Shown here piece by piece: positions 39,867 through 48,175 of a stretch of 64,000 nucleotides of DNA (positions are counted from its first letter, which is position 1; the number at the start of each line of letters is the position of its first letter). The notes under the pieces were generated by a model, which was not told the DNA's origin, did not search any database, and saw only the letters and a program-made list of their open reading frames with translations. A program made the position numbers and the translations under genes. Origin of the DNA: Oscillibacter sp. (GTDB taxonomy: Bacteria > Bacillota > Clostridia > Oscillospirales > Oscillospiraceae); contig JAFUNB010000007.1 of NCBI GenBank assembly GCA_017482345.1, forward strand, positions 1-64,000, given 5' to 3'.

Positions 39867-40412
39867 ATGATGCGACCGTATCAGTTCATCGCCGGGCGCT
39901 CTCAGGACGCTCTGGGGCGCTACATCATCATCGCCGCCGTGGTGTTCGCCCTGGTGTGGCTGTATAACGCCTGGAAGCTGGGGAAGTTCAAGCGAAAATC
40001 CTCGGAAAATCCCGCCGACAGCCGCCGGAGCAGAGCACTTCTGGCGCTGGGCCTGTGCGCCCTGCTGGCGGCGTCAGTTTATCTGGTGGGCTCCGGCTTT
40101 CAGCTCCGGACCGATGTGTTCCTTGCGGATCATCTGGTGCCGCCCGGTCAGAGCGAAATGACCATCGTCGTCGGCGTTGCCAGCTCCGCCGGATACACCC
40201 GCGCCGTCAAGGACGTGTCCGAAGACCCTGCGGTCATGGTGCTGCAGTTCTATTCCGCCTTCGGCGGCATCAACGGCTCCATCGGAGAGGACCACCGCTT
40301 CGTTCTGGAGTTAGATCCCCGGTGCACGGAGATCTGCTTCGTCCGCGAGGACTACATCCAGCCGGTGCTTTATAAGGACGCAGCCTCCGGAGAGTGGCTG
40401 CAGGCGGAATAA
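39867..40412 (+). CDS. Membrane protein of unknown function
   Basis: 181 residues. Two predicted helices (YIIIAAVVFALVWLYNAWKL and ALLALGLCALLAASVYLVGSGF) separated by a basic loop, then a folded C-terminal domain of about 95 residues outside the membrane. No family recognised. AAAGGAG precedes ATG 39867; the next codon is also ATG. Probably co-transcribed with the AraC gene. Ends at a bidirectional terminator. Confidence 0.75.
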   Translation: MMRPYQFIAGRSQDALGRYIIIAAVVFALVWLYNAWKLGKFKRKSSENPADSRRSRALLALGLCALLAASVYLVGSGFQLRTDVFLADHLVPPGQSEMTIVVGVASSAGYTRAVKDVSEDPAVMVLQFYSAFGGINGSIGEDHRFVLELDPRCTEICFVREDYIQPVLYKDAASGEWLQAE

Positions 40413-40430
40413 TCCCCCAGTTTTTCCCGT

Positions 40431-40466
40431 AAAAGAGCCGGAGCGCAAATCGCGCTCCGGCTTTTC
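40431..40466. terminator. Bidirectional terminator
   Basis: Stem GCCGGAGCGC/GCGCTCCGGC flanked by A and T runs between two convergent genes. Confidence 0.85.
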
Positions 40467-40469
40467 GTT

Positions 40470-40850
40470 TTATTTGAGGCGCGGCCCGTAGTAGAGCATG
40501 AGGCCCACCATCGCCAGAATGTAAAACACCCACGTAGCTTTTTTGACGATTTTGCCCAGATCCTCGTCGGAGATCCCTTCTTCATCCGGCCGCAGGGGCC
40601 GCGGGGGATTCTCCTGTGCTTCGTCCTCCGGTTCATTTCCGTGTTTTTGCTTCACGAACCAGTACGCAATATAGGTAAAGGCGGCTGGCGAAAAACTCAA
40701 AAGAAGATCTTTGAGCAGCTGCGGTACAGTGATGGAAAATATACTGCTGTCAGAAAGGAGATAAAACGACACCAGACGCTCGATGCTTCGCATGGCACCA
40801 AGGCCCAGCAGGCCCCAAAACACCCTCCGCAGGTTTGCAGGTTTAAGCAT
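40470..40850 (-). CDS. Small membrane protein of unknown function
   Basis: 126 residues. About three hydrophobic segments: VFWGLLGLGAM, LLSFSPAAFTYIAYWFV and ATWVFYILAMVGLMLYYG. A charged, Pro/Glu-rich middle loop (NEPEDEAQENPPRPLRPDEE) separates them. No family recognised. ATG 40850 has GGAGGG 8 bp upstream. It starts 16 bp after the AraC-type gene at 40867 and is likely co-transcribed with it. Confidence 0.7.
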   Translation of the reverse strand: MLKPANLRRVFWGLLGLGAMRSIERLVSFYLLSDSSIFSITVPQLLKDLLLSFSPAAFTYIAYWFVKQKHGNEPEDEAQENPPRPLRPDEEGISDEDLGKIVKKATWVFYILAMVGLMLYYGPRLK

Positions 40851-40866
40851 CAGCAAATCCCTCCAA

Positions 40867-41715
40867 TCACTTGAAATCCCGCGGACTCATGTGGAACGTG
40901 TTCTGGAACGCCCGGAGGAATGTGGAATACTCCGCAAAGCCCGCCTGCTCCGCCGCCTTCATCACTGGCTGTCCCGCCCGGATCAGCTCGCCGGCCAGCA
41001 GCATCCGCTTCTGGGTGACGTACTGGTGGAGGGTGTAGCCGGTGACGGATTTGAACCGGTGCATGAGGTAATAGCGGCTGAGATAGAACCGGCCTGCCAG
41101 GGCGTCCACGGACAGGTCGCCGGAGAGGTTTTCCGCGATGTAGCGCAGCACCTCGTCCATCTTCGGGTCCACCCGGTAGCTGTCCCGCTGCTCCTGGGCG
41201 GTGCGGTCCGCCAGAATGTCCCGGTTCACGCGGATCAGCAGCTGCTGGCACAGGGTATCCGCCATGCGGGCGGCGCCGAATTCCTGACTGCGGACGGCGT
41301 CCTCCATCTGCTGGATGATCTGCATGTACTGGAGCCGCTGCTCCGGACCAAAGCGCAGCAGGTGGAAGCCGCGATGCCGGGCGGTGTCGAAGCAGGTGTC
41401 CAGCGATTCGCCGGGGTCGCTGCGCTGGCGGAGCCAGTCGTGGCCCAGCCAGATGACCACACGCTCGTAGGGCTCCGTGGGGTCGATGATGGGGCAGTGG
41501 ATCATGTTGTGCTGCACCAGCAGCATATCCCACGGCTGGAGGAAATAGGTGACGCCCTCCACGGTGTAGGTAACCTTGCCGCCCAGCAGGAGGATGAGCT
41601 TATCGAATTCGTGGTAGTGGTAGTCCAGCTTCTGGGCGCGGCTGTCCTTTAAGTGGAACAGGCGGAAATCCTCGTTCAGATAGCCCCGCTTGCCCACCTC
41701 GCTCCGATCCAGCAT
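40867..41715 (-). CDS. AraC-family transcriptional regulator
   Basis: 282 residues. N-terminal cupin domain (HYHEFDKLILLLGGKVTYTVEG) and C-terminal double helix-turn-helix (LSVDALAGRFYLSRYYLMHRFKSVTGYTLHQYV; VMKAAEQAGFAEYSTFLRAFQNTFHMSPRDF). GGGGAGG lies 7 bp before ATG 41715. Divergent from thyA with back-to-back promoters, although a link to thymidylate synthesis is not expected. Confidence 0.92.
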   Translation of the reverse strand: MLDRSEVGKRGYLNEDFRLFHLKDSRAQKLDYHYHEFDKLILLLGGKVTYTVEGVTYFLQPWDMLLVQHNMIHCPIIDPTEPYERVVIWLGHDWLRQRSDPGESLDTCFDTARHRGFHLLRFGPEQRLQYMQIIQQMEDAVRSQEFGAARMADTLCQQLLIRVNRDILADRTAQEQRDSYRVDPKMDEVLRYIAENLSGDLSVDALAGRFYLSRYYLMHRFKSVTGYTLHQYVTQKRMLLAGELIRAGQPVMKAAEQAGFAEYSTFLRAFQNTFHMSPRDFK

Positions 41716-41745
41716 ATGGTCACCTCCCCGTTGGTTGCTTTATTT

Positions 41746-41774
41746 ATCTTATCGTAAATCCGCACGTTTTACAA
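41746..41774 (-). promoter_or_regulatory. Promoter of the AraC gene
   Basis: TTGTAA, 17-bp spacer, TAAGAT on the minus strand. Confidence 0.5.
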
Positions 41775-41784
41775 TCTATTTTGA

Positions 41785-41813
41785 TTTACAATTTGACCCG
41801 CTCCTGTTATACT
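41785..41813 (+). promoter_or_regulatory. Promoter of thyA-folA
   Basis: TTTACA, 17-bp spacer, TATACT, about 58 bp before ATG 41872. Confidence 0.6.
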
Positions 41814-41871
41814 GGTAGAGTACGAAAGAAGGCGCACTTTGCGCATATTCCATAGAAGGAGGTCTACGCAT

Positions 41872-42702
41872 ATGAGCTACGCGGATATCCGCTTCATTGA
41901 AAACTGCCGTGACATTCTGGAAAACGGCGTATGGGACACCGACCAGAACGTCCGCCCCCGCTGGGAGGACGGAACCCCCGCCCACACCGTGAAAAAGTTC
42001 GGCATCGTCAACCGCTACGACCTCCAGAAGGAGTTCCCCATCCTGACCATTCGCCGCACCTACTGGAAGACGGCGCTGAAGGAGCTGCTGTGGATCTGGC
42101 AGAAGAAATCCAACAACATCCACGATCTGGACGCCAAGATCTGGGACTCCTGGGCCGACGAGACCGGCTCCATCGGCAAGGCCTACGGCTATCAGCTGGG
42201 CGTGAAGCACCACTATCCCGAGGGCGACATGGACCAGGTGGACCGGGTGCTGTATGATCTGAAGCACAACCCCGCCTCCCGCCGCATCCTCACCAACATC
42301 TACAACTTCCAGGATCTCCACGAGATGCACCTGTACCCCTGTGCCTACTCCATGACCTTCAACGTGTCCGGCAACACCCTGAACGCGATCCTGAACCAGC
42401 GCTCTCAGGACATGCTGGCCGCCAACAACTGGAACGTGGTGCAGTATGCCATGCTGGTGCACATGTTCGCCCAGGCCAGCGGTCTGGAGGCCGGCGAGCT
42501 GGTGCACGTCATCGCCGACGCCCACATCTACGACCGCCATGTGCCCATCATCCGGAAGATGCTGGAGCAGACTCCCGTGGACGCTCCCAAGTTCATCATG
42601 GATCCCGACGTGAAGGATTTCTACGCCTTCACCCCCGACCACTTCCGCATGGAGGGCTACACCCCCGCCCCCTTCGAGGACAAGATCCCCGTGGCCATCT
42701 GA
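41872..42702 (+). CDS. thyA: Thymidylate synthase
   Basis: 276 residues; makes dTMP from dUMP with methylene-tetrahydrofolate. The catalytic Cys is at about residue 157 in LYPCAYSMTF, where the usual PCH has Ala instead of His. The dUMP-binding stretch is LNQRSQDMLAANNWNVVQYA, followed by HIYDRHV. AAGGAGG lies about 10 bp before ATG 41872. Followed 11 bp later by dihydrofolate reductase, which regenerates the folate used up by this enzyme. Confidence 0.95.
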   Translation: MSYADIRFIENCRDILENGVWDTDQNVRPRWEDGTPAHTVKKFGIVNRYDLQKEFPILTIRRTYWKTALKELLWIWQKKSNNIHDLDAKIWDSWADETGSIGKAYGYQLGVKHHYPEGDMDQVDRVLYDLKHNPASRRILTNIYNFQDLHEMHLYPCAYSMTFNVSGNTLNAILNQRSQDMLAANNWNVVQYAMLVHMFAQASGLEAGELVHVIADAHIYDRHVPIIRKMLEQTPVDAPKFIMDPDVKDFYAFTPDHFRMEGYTPAPFEDKIPVAI

Positions 42703-42713
42703 GGAGAGACGCT

Positions 42714-43211
42714 ATGAACTGTATCGTTGTTGTTGACAGAAACTGGGCCATCGGCCATGAGGGCGGACTGCTGTTCTCCCTGCCCACCGACATGAAGCGC
42801 TTCCGCTCCCTGACCATGGACGGCACCGTGATCCTGGGCCGCAAGACGCTGGATACCTTCCCCGGCGGCAAGCCCCTCCCCAAGCGCCGCAACATCGTCA
42901 TCTCCCGCAACAGCGAGTTCCAGCGGGAGGGCGTGGAGGTGGTGGCCACCCCCCAGGCCGCCCTGGAGCTGGCCGCCGGCACCGAGGACGACAAGCTGTG
43001 GGTCATCGGCGGCGGCAGCGTGTACACCGCCCTCCTCAGCCGCTGCAAGCGGGTCTACCTGACGAAGGTGGACAACGCCGCCCCCGAGGCCGACACCTTC
43101 TTCCCCAACCTGGACAAGCTGCCCGGCTGGGAGGTGGAGCGTGTCAGCGAGGACGTGGAGGAGAACGGCTGCACCTACCGCTTTGTTGATTATGTAAACA
43201 CCAAGCTGTAA
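42714..43211 (+). CDS. folA: Dihydrofolate reductase
   Basis: 165 residues, usual size. Motifs: AIGHEGGLLFSLPTDMKRF (active site, with Asp 26 as acid), VILGRKTLDTFPGGKPLPKR (NADPH phosphate contact) and VIGGGSVYTALL. It reduces dihydrofolate released by thymidylate synthase, and sits in an operon with thyA. The start follows GAGGAGAGACGCT. Confidence 0.95.
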   Translation: MNCIVVVDRNWAIGHEGGLLFSLPTDMKRFRSLTMDGTVILGRKTLDTFPGGKPLPKRRNIVISRNSEFQREGVEVVATPQAALELAAGTEDDKLWVIGGGSVYTALLSRCKRVYLTKVDNAAPEADTFFPNLDKLPGWEVERVSEDVEENGCTYRFVDYVNTKL

Positions 43212-43219
43212 GCCATCCG

Positions 43220-43254
43220 GCGCGGAGAGCCCCCCTCTCCGCGCTGTTCTTTTC
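43220..43254 (+). terminator. Terminator after folA
   Basis: 10-bp stem GCGCGGAGAG/CTCTCCGCGC followed by TGTTCTTTT. Confidence 0.8.
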
Positions 43255-43337
43255 GCCGCTTCCGCCAATATAATAGCCTTTTTGTATGCTATATAAGGCA
43301 ATTTCAGAGCAGGCAGCCGCAGGAGCCGCTCCGGCCC

Positions 43338-43375
43338 CCAACCTCTGCGCCGGTGGCGCATGGCGGAGAGGTTGG
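43338..43375. repeat. Compound palindrome upstream of the hexamer array
   Basis: Outer arms CCAACCTCT/AGAGGTTGG (9 bp) enclosing an inner GCGCC/GGCGC stem. It ends 10 bp before the hexamer array. Confidence 0.6.
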
Positions 43376-43385
43376 CCGTTACGTC

Positions 43386-43469
43386 ACCCTGACCGTGACC
43401 TTTACCCTTACCTTTACCCTTACCTTTACCCTTACCTTAACCGTAACCTTAACCTTTACCTTAACCGGA
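43386..43469. repeat. Tandem array of 14 ACCNNN hexamers
   Basis: Fourteen consecutive in-phase hexamers, each starting ACC: ACCCTG, ACCGTG, then ACCTTT and ACCCTT alternating three times, then ACCTTA, ACCGTA, ACCTTA, ACCTTT, ACCTTA, ACCGGA. Not part of any credible gene. It lies 105 bp before a DUF6291-like gene. It could be iterons, a protein-binding array or an expanded microsatellite. Confidence 0.85.
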
Positions 43470-43482
43470 AGATTTTGGTGGA

Positions 43483-43536
43483 TTTTCAAAAAATAAAAAA
43501 ACTTTTGAAAAACGTGTACGGTTTCGTACACGTTTT
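43483..43536. promoter_or_regulatory. Two overlapping palindromes before the DUF6291-like gene
   Basis: First TTTTCAAAA/TTTTGAAAA (43483-43511), then a perfect 12-bp stem AAAACGTGTACG/CGTACACGTTTT (43509-43536, GTTT loop). They share three bases and would be alternative folds. The second could be a minus-strand terminator, an operator, or part of an origin-like region. Confidence 0.6.
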
Positions 43537-43573
43537 GCCCTTTGGGAGCCAAGGGTAAAAGGAGGTTTTTTTG

Positions 43574-43951
43574 ATGGACAACCAAAAGAACAGTTTTCTC
43601 ATTCATCTGGACACCTGCCAGCATCTGGTGCCCCTGTCCATGGAGCAGCGGGGCCGGCTGATCTCCGGGCTCATCTGGTTCGCCGGGGAGCTGAACGCCC
43701 GGCAGGGGAAGCTCTCCGCCATCGAAGCGCTGGAGGAGCTGGAGGGTCTGCTGCCGGAGACCCGCATGGCCTTCTCCTTCATGGCGGCCTCCGTGGCCCG
43801 GGACTACGAGAAGTGGCACGAGAAAAAGACCAACTATCAGGCGGCGGCCAAGCGCCGCCAGACCGAAAAGCAGCCCATGCCCTTCCGGGGCCGGGGCATC
43901 GACCTCTACCCCACGAAGGCCGAGCAGCGGGCCCTGCTGGGGGAGGACTGA
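43574..43951 (+). CDS. DUF6291-like protein
   Basis: 125 residues. The layout MEQRGRLISGLIWFAGELNA...TRMAFSFMAASVARDYEKWHEKKTNYQAAAKRR resembles DUF6291 proteins found next to phage and mobile-element replication genes: a short helical core, the AFSFM/RDxEKW segment, and a basic tail. The function is unknown. AGGAGG lies 8 bp before ATG 43574; the TTG one codon earlier is less likely. The hexamer array and palindromes upstream are its only neighbours on this strand. The family assignment is from memory of the pattern. Confidence 0.6.
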   Translation: MDNQKNSFLIHLDTCQHLVPLSMEQRGRLISGLIWFAGELNARQGKLSAIEALEELEGLLPETRMAFSFMAASVARDYEKWHEKKTNYQAAAKRRQTEKQPMPFRGRGIDLYPTKAEQRALLGED

Positions 43952-43988
43952 AAAGCGGCCCGCCGGAAAAACCGACAGGCCGCCGCGC

Positions 43989-45122
43989 TTATGTTTCGTA
44001 GGTCAGGGGGATCTCCACAGCGCCCCACCGGAGGGCCGTCACCGCCTCCACGTTCAAAATCTCGTCGAACTGGGCCCGGTAGGTGACGCTTCCGCCGCCG
44101 TAGCCGCCGCCATAGCCCATGGACAATTTCCGCAGGGGCGTCTCCGCCCCGTTCACCACCAGCGCCAGCTCCGCCGCCAGCGCGCCGGAATTTTCATACC
44201 CGCCGCCGTAGTACGACACGTTCACGGAGAAGGGCGACACCGACGCCCGCAGCGTTCCCTTTTCGTTCCTTATCTCGCCGCATTTCGCCCGCGCCGTCTG
44301 GGTGGGCCGGAAGGTGATGAGGGCCGGGTGGTCGGCCAGCGCCGCCGTCTCGCCGTCCACCGTCACGGAGGGCGGGTACACCAGCACCGTCAGGGGATTT
44401 TCCGTCAGGCCGCCGTCCGCCCGGTTGTAAAAGGCCAGGAACCGCATGGTGCCCGTCGACTGGTCGAAGTCCACCGTCTGGACCCCCGCCGCAGCGCCGC
44501 CCGGGAAGTCATAGTCCTCCAGCGGGTGGGGCAGGGAACGGTAAAAGGCCTCGTTCCGCTCCGTCAGGTAGTCGCTCCCCTCAAATTGGGGCCGCCACTC
44601 GATATCGGGCCACCAGCGGCCCATCTCCGCTTCATAATCCGCCCAGCTGACCGCGTCCGTGGCGTAGTAGGCAATGGTGGGCAGATGCAGCTGTCGCGCC
44701 GGGTCATCGCTGCCCCACGCCTGCGCCGCCAACTCCACATCCGCCTCCGCCGGCAGCCGGTACTCCAGAATGTAGTAGATGGTCTGGCTGTCGCCCAGCG
44801 CCTCGGAAATCCGCAGCGTCACATCGCCGCAGACGGACTCCGCCCCCACGCTCTGGAACAAACGCTCCGCCGCCGGCACCTCTTCCACCGTCTGGCCGAA
44901 GCGGCGGGTGAACACCGCGTCCCACTCCACCAGCACCGCCGCGCCTACGCTGACGCTGAGCAGCGCCGCGAGAAGCGCCGCCAGCAGTGCCTTTTTCGCA
45001 AAGCTCATGGGACGGATGACGGACTTTTTTTCCACAGGTACCGCCAGCACCCGCGCTGCAAGCCGCTCCTCCAGTCCCTCCGGGATGGGGCAGCCGGCCA
45101 TGGCTCGTCTGTACTCGTTCAT
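43989..45122 (-). CDS. Probable anti-sigma factor (DUF4179-like)
   Basis: 377 residues. A cytoplasmic N-terminus of about 45 residues (MNEYRRAMAGCPIPEGLEERL) leads to one membrane helix (ALLAALLAALLSVSVGAAVLV) and a 300-residue extracellular domain with a Gly/Tyr-rich end (GYGGGYGGGS). Starts with a 4-bp overlap (ATGA) on the sigma gene, the standard arrangement for an ECF sigma and its membrane anti-sigma. What it senses is unknown. Confidence 0.8.
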   Translation of the reverse strand: MNEYRRAMAGCPIPEGLEERLAARVLAVPVEKKSVIRPMSFAKKALLAALLAALLSVSVGAAVLVEWDAVFTRRFGQTVEEVPAAERLFQSVGAESVCGDVTLRISEALGDSQTIYYILEYRLPAEADVELAAQAWGSDDPARQLHLPTIAYYATDAVSWADYEAEMGRWWPDIEWRPQFEGSDYLTERNEAFYRSLPHPLEDYDFPGGAAAGVQTVDFDQSTGTMRFLAFYNRADGGLTENPLTVLVYPPSVTVDGETAALADHPALITFRPTQTARAKCGEIRNEKGTLRASVSPFSVNVSYYGGGYENSGALAAELALVVNGAETPLRKLSMGYGGGYGGGSVTYRAQFDEILNVEAVTALRWGAVEIPLTYET

Positions 45123-45586
45123 TCCGCTCCCTCCATTTCCCGCCGCAGAGCCTCACGGCCCCGCTTCAAGCGCATTTTCACCGCGCTGACGCTGACGCCC
45201 AGAAGCTGCGCCAGCTCCTCCACGGTGTAGCCCTCGTAATAGTGCAGGTGGATGACCGTCCGCAGCTTTTCCGGCAGGGCCGCCACCTGATGTAAGATGT
45301 CCCGCTCCTCCTGCGGCATGGCCGACAGGGCCGCCGCCTCCAGGGGCACCTCCGTCCGCCGACTGCGCCGCAGCTCGTCCCGGCACTGGTTCAGCGCCAC
45401 ACGGAACAGCCACCGCCGCTCGTGCTCGGTTGACGCAAACTCCGGCGAGCGGTACAGCCGCTTCAAAAACACCTCCTGCAATGCGTCCTCCGCGTCGGCG
45501 GGGTTTTTCAGCTGCAGCAGGCAAAACCGGTACAGGGCCGGGCCGTACCGCTCATAGACCTGATGGAACAGCGCTGCGTTTTCCAC
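45119..45586 (-). CDS. ECF-type RNA polymerase sigma factor
   Basis: 155 residues. Region 2 is YRFCLLQLKNPADAEDALQEVFLKRLY and region 4 is LPEKLRTVIHLHYYEGYTVEELAQLLGVSVSAVKMRLKRGREAL. Close relative of the sigma at 29530. Start GTG 45586 has AGGAGG 8 bp upstream; an earlier GTG at 45595 overlaps that ribosome site and is rejected. An ECF-like promoter lies just upstream, pointing to autoregulation. Confidence 0.92.
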   Translation of the reverse strand: MENAALFHQVYERYGPALYRFCLLQLKNPADAEDALQEVFLKRLYRSPEFASTEHERRWLFRVALNQCRDELRRSRRTEVPLEAAALSAMPQEERDILHQVAALPEKLRTVIHLHYYEGYTVEELAQLLGVSVSAVKMRLKRGREALRREMEGAE

Positions 45587-45608
45587 GGCTGTCACCTCCT
45601 TCTGCTAA

Positions 45609-45637
45609 AACTACGGTTCACAGGGAAAAATGGTCAC
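45609..45637 (-). promoter_or_regulatory. Candidate ECF-sigma promoter of the second sigma/anti-sigma pair
   Basis: Minus strand GTGACC followed by a T run, 16-bp spacer, CGTAGTTT. Confidence 0.45.
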
Positions 45638-45668
45638 AAAAAACACGCCCTTTTTTCAAAGAGCGTGT
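45636..45668 (-). terminator. Terminator after the zinc-ribbon protein
   Basis: ACACGC...GCGTGT stem with CTTT/AAAG extension and a T run on the minus strand. Confidence 0.65.
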
Positions 45669-45683
45669 CCTGTGCGTGTCGCT

Positions 45684-46001
45684 TCAGCGGGCCTGACGGG
45701 AGAAGCTGGGGTCGAATTTGCCGCCGCAGTAGGGGCAGTAGGCCCGGGTCCGGCCGACGGCGTTGACGCTGCGGCCCATCTGCTTCAGGGTGGTGGGAGG
45801 CAGTTCCTTGTGGCAGTAGGGGCAGACGACCTTCGTCTTTTTGGCGTGGCGGGTCATGGCCACAAAGCCGTATCCGAAAAATGCCACGGCGCCCGCTATC
45901 ATAATCACGGCGCCCAGCGTCTCGTTGGTGGCCGCGATGGAGCTGCCGACGCCCATGCAGACAAAGCAGATCACCAGCGTGATCAAAGTACCTTTTGTCA
46001 C
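45684..46001 (-). CDS. Membrane protein with C-terminal zinc ribbon
   Basis: 105 residues. Two helices (TLITLVICFVCMGVGSSIA and LGAVIMIAGAVAFFGYGFVAM), then two CPYC knuckles (VCPYCHKELPP and AYCPYCGGKFDP) that should bind one zinc in the cytoplasm. Function unknown. GTG 46001 is the start; AAGGGCG upstream is a modest ribosome site. A second, unrelated small membrane zinc-ribbon protein is at 56356. Confidence 0.75.
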   Translation of the reverse strand: MTKGTLITLVICFVCMGVGSSIAATNETLGAVIMIAGAVAFFGYGFVAMTRHAKKTKVVCPYCHKELPPTTLKQMGRSVNAVGRTRAYCPYCGGKFDPSFSRQAR

Positions 46002-46016
46002 AGTATTCGCCCTTTC

Positions 46017-46045
46017 TTGTTTTTCATGATGACTTATTATATAAT
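46017..46045 (+). promoter_or_regulatory. Promoter of recG
   Basis: TTGTTT, 17-bp spacer, TATAAT. Confidence 0.6.
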
Positions 46046-46080
46046 ACGTTCACCAGGATTGCAAGAAAGGGGGAGCATTT

Positions 46081-48129
46081 ATGGCAGATCTGTCTACCAA
46101 CGTCCGCTTCATCAAAGGCATCGGCGAGCAGCGGGCCAAGGCGCTGGAAAAGCTGGGCATCGAAACCCTGCGGGATCTGATCGGCTGGTTCCCCCGGAAA
46201 TACGACGACCGCACGGAGACAAAGCGCATCGCCGACCTGGCCCCCGGAGAGACCGCCTGCGTGGAGGCTATGGTCGCAACGGAGCCCCGGCTCAGCCACA
46301 TCCGGAAGGGCATGGATCTGGTGAAGCTGCGGGCCGTGGACGAGTCCGGCGTGCTGGACGTCACTTTTTTTAACCAAACCTGGCTGAAAAACAACCTGCA
46401 TGTGGGCGAGACCTACATTTTTTACGGCAAGGCCGAGGGCAATCTCCTGCGGAAGACCATGGCCTCGCCGGTGGTGGAGCATGAGTCCCGCCGGGAGGTC
46501 ACCGGCCGCATCGTGCCCATCTATCCCCTGACCGCCGGCGTCTCCCAGCTGATCCTCTCCCGCTCCATCCGGCAGGGACTGGACCAGTGTGCTGACATTC
46601 TGCCCGACGCGCTGCCGGACGAGGTGCGGCAGGCGCACAACCTGTGCCGCATCGGCTACGCCTATGAGAATATCCACTTCCCCGAGTCCCCCGAGGCGCT
46701 GGACCTGTCCCGCCGGCGGCTGGCCTTTGAGGAGCTGTTCCTCTTCACCCTCGGCCTCAAGCGGATGCGCACCCACCGGGAGACCGTATCCGTGCCGCCC
46801 TGCAAGGCCGTGGACATGGGGGAATTTTACGCCGCCCTGCCCTTTACCCTTACCGACGCCCAGCGCCGCTGCATTGATGAGGCCATCGCGGATATGCGCT
46901 CCGGCACGCCCATGACCCGCCTGTGTCAGGGCGACGTGGGCTCCGGCAAGACCATGGTGGCCGCCGCCTGCGCCTACTTCTGCGTGAAAAATGGCCGGCA
47001 GGCCGCCCTGATGGCGCCCACGGAAATTCTGGCCCAGCAGCACTACGCGGGCCTCGCGCCCCTGCTGGAAAAACTGGGTGTTCGCTGCGCCCTGCTGACC
47101 GGCTCCACCACCGCCAAAACCAAGCGCTCCATCACCGCCCAGCTGGCGGAGGGCGACATCGACTTCGCCATCGGCACCCACGCCCTCATCAGCGGCGGCG
47201 TGGAATTCCGTGATCTGGGCCTTGTGGTGACGGACGAGCAGCACCGCTTCGGCGTGGCCCAGCGTTCTGACCTGGCCGCCAAGGGTCAGCACCCCCATGT
47301 GCTCGTCATGTCCGCCACGCCCATCCCCCGGACGCTGGCGCTGATCCTGTACGGCGACCTGGACGTCTCCATCATCGACCAGCTGCCCCCCGGCCGTGAG
47401 CCGGTGGACACCTTCGCCGTGCCCGGCAGCTATCACCCCCGGCTGTACGCCTTCATCCGCAAGCTGGTGGCAGAGGGCCGGCAGGCCTACATCGTCTGCC
47501 CCATGGTGGAGGAGAACGACGAGCTGCCCGACGAGCGCAAGGCCGTCACTGCCTACGCGAAGATGCTCCAACAGGAGGTCTTCCCCGACCTGAAGGTGGC
47601 CTACGTCCACGGCAAGATGAAGGCCAGGGAGAAGGACGCCGTCATGTCCGCCTTCGCCGCGGGAGAGAGCCACATCCTCGTCTCCACCACCGTCATCGAG
47701 GTGGGTGTGGACGTGCCCAACGCCGCCGTCATGGTCATCGAAAACGCCGAGCGCTTCGGCCTCAGTCAGCTGCACCAGCTGCGTGGCCGGGTAGGCCGGG
47801 GCAAGCACAAGTCCTACTGCGTCCTGGTGTCCGACAACCAGAACGAGGAGACCCGCCAGCGGATCAAGGTCATGACCAAGACCACCGACGGCTTCAAAAT
47901 CGCCGAGGAGGACCTGCGGCTGCGCGGCCCCGGCGACTTCTTCGGCCAGCGGCAGCACGGCCTGCCGGGTCTTCGTATCGCGGACATCGGCTGCGACACC
48001 CTGCTTTTGCGGGAGGCCCAGGAGGCGGCAGAACAGCTGCTGGAGCGTGACCCGGAGCTTGTCACCTGCCCCGCCACGGCACAGCGGCTGCGGGAGCTGT
48101 TTACCTTGAAGGAAAGTACCTTAAACTAA
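46081..48129 (+). CDS. recG: ATP-dependent DNA helicase RecG
   Basis: 682 residues, standard length. An N-terminal wedge/OB domain (FIKGIGEQRAKALEKLGI helix-hairpin-helix start) is followed by helicase motifs GDVGSGKTMVAAACAY (Walker A), APTEILAQQH, TDEQHRFGVAQR (DEQH box), SATPIPRTLAL, and the C-terminal STTVIEVGVDVPNA and HQLRGRVGRGKHKSYC. It remodels stalled replication forks and Holliday junctions. Transcribed alone, with a terminator at 48133. Confidence 0.96.
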   Translation: MADLSTNVRFIKGIGEQRAKALEKLGIETLRDLIGWFPRKYDDRTETKRIADLAPGETACVEAMVATEPRLSHIRKGMDLVKLRAVDESGVLDVTFFNQTWLKNNLHVGETYIFYGKAEGNLLRKTMASPVVEHESRREVTGRIVPIYPLTAGVSQLILSRSIRQGLDQCADILPDALPDEVRQAHNLCRIGYAYENIHFPESPEALDLSRRRLAFEELFLFTLGLKRMRTHRETVSVPPCKAVDMGEFYAALPFTLTDAQRRCIDEAIADMRSGTPMTRLCQGDVGSGKTMVAAACAYFCVKNGRQAALMAPTEILAQQHYAGLAPLLEKLGVRCALLTGSTTAKTKRSITAQLAEGDIDFAIGTHALISGGVEFRDLGLVVTDEQHRFGVAQRSDLAAKGQHPHVLVMSATPIPRTLALILYGDLDVSIIDQLPPGREPVDTFAVPGSYHPRLYAFIRKLVAEGRQAYIVCPMVEENDELPDERKAVTAYAKMLQQEVFPDLKVAYVHGKMKAREKDAVMSAFAAGESHILVSTTVIEVGVDVPNAAVMVIENAERFGLSQLHQLRGRVGRGKHKSYCVLVSDNQNEETRQRIKVMTKTTDGFKIAEEDLRLRGPGDFFGQRQHGLPGLRIADIGCDTLLLREAQEAAEQLLERDPELVTCPATAQRLRELFTLKESTLN

Positions 48130-48132
48130 CAA

Positions 48133-48164
48133 AAACGGAGCTTATCTGACGATAAGCTCCGTTT
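48133..48164. terminator. Bidirectional terminator
   Basis: 14-bp stem AAACGGAGCTTATC/GATAAGCTCCGTTT between convergent recG and the FCD gene. Confidence 0.85.
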
Positions 48165-48175
48165 ATTTGTTCAAT

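Noticed and set aside
41872..42702. Defective thymidylate synthase because PCH is PCA
   Set aside because: The catalytic Cys and the rest of the active site are intact; the His position varies in the family and the gene is coupled to folA.
43338..43375. tRNA-like cloverleaf
   Set aside because: Lacks a TTC arm, an anticodon stem of normal size and a CCA-compatible acceptor; a simple compound hairpin explains it.
43386..43469. Telomere-like or CRISPR-like array
   Set aside because: Hexamers without spacers cannot be CRISPR, and a bacterial chromosome interior does not carry telomeres.
43286..43558. ORF across the hexamer array (LYPYLYPYL)
   Set aside because: The protein is only a translation of the repeats, with no ribosome site; it ends in the palindromes.
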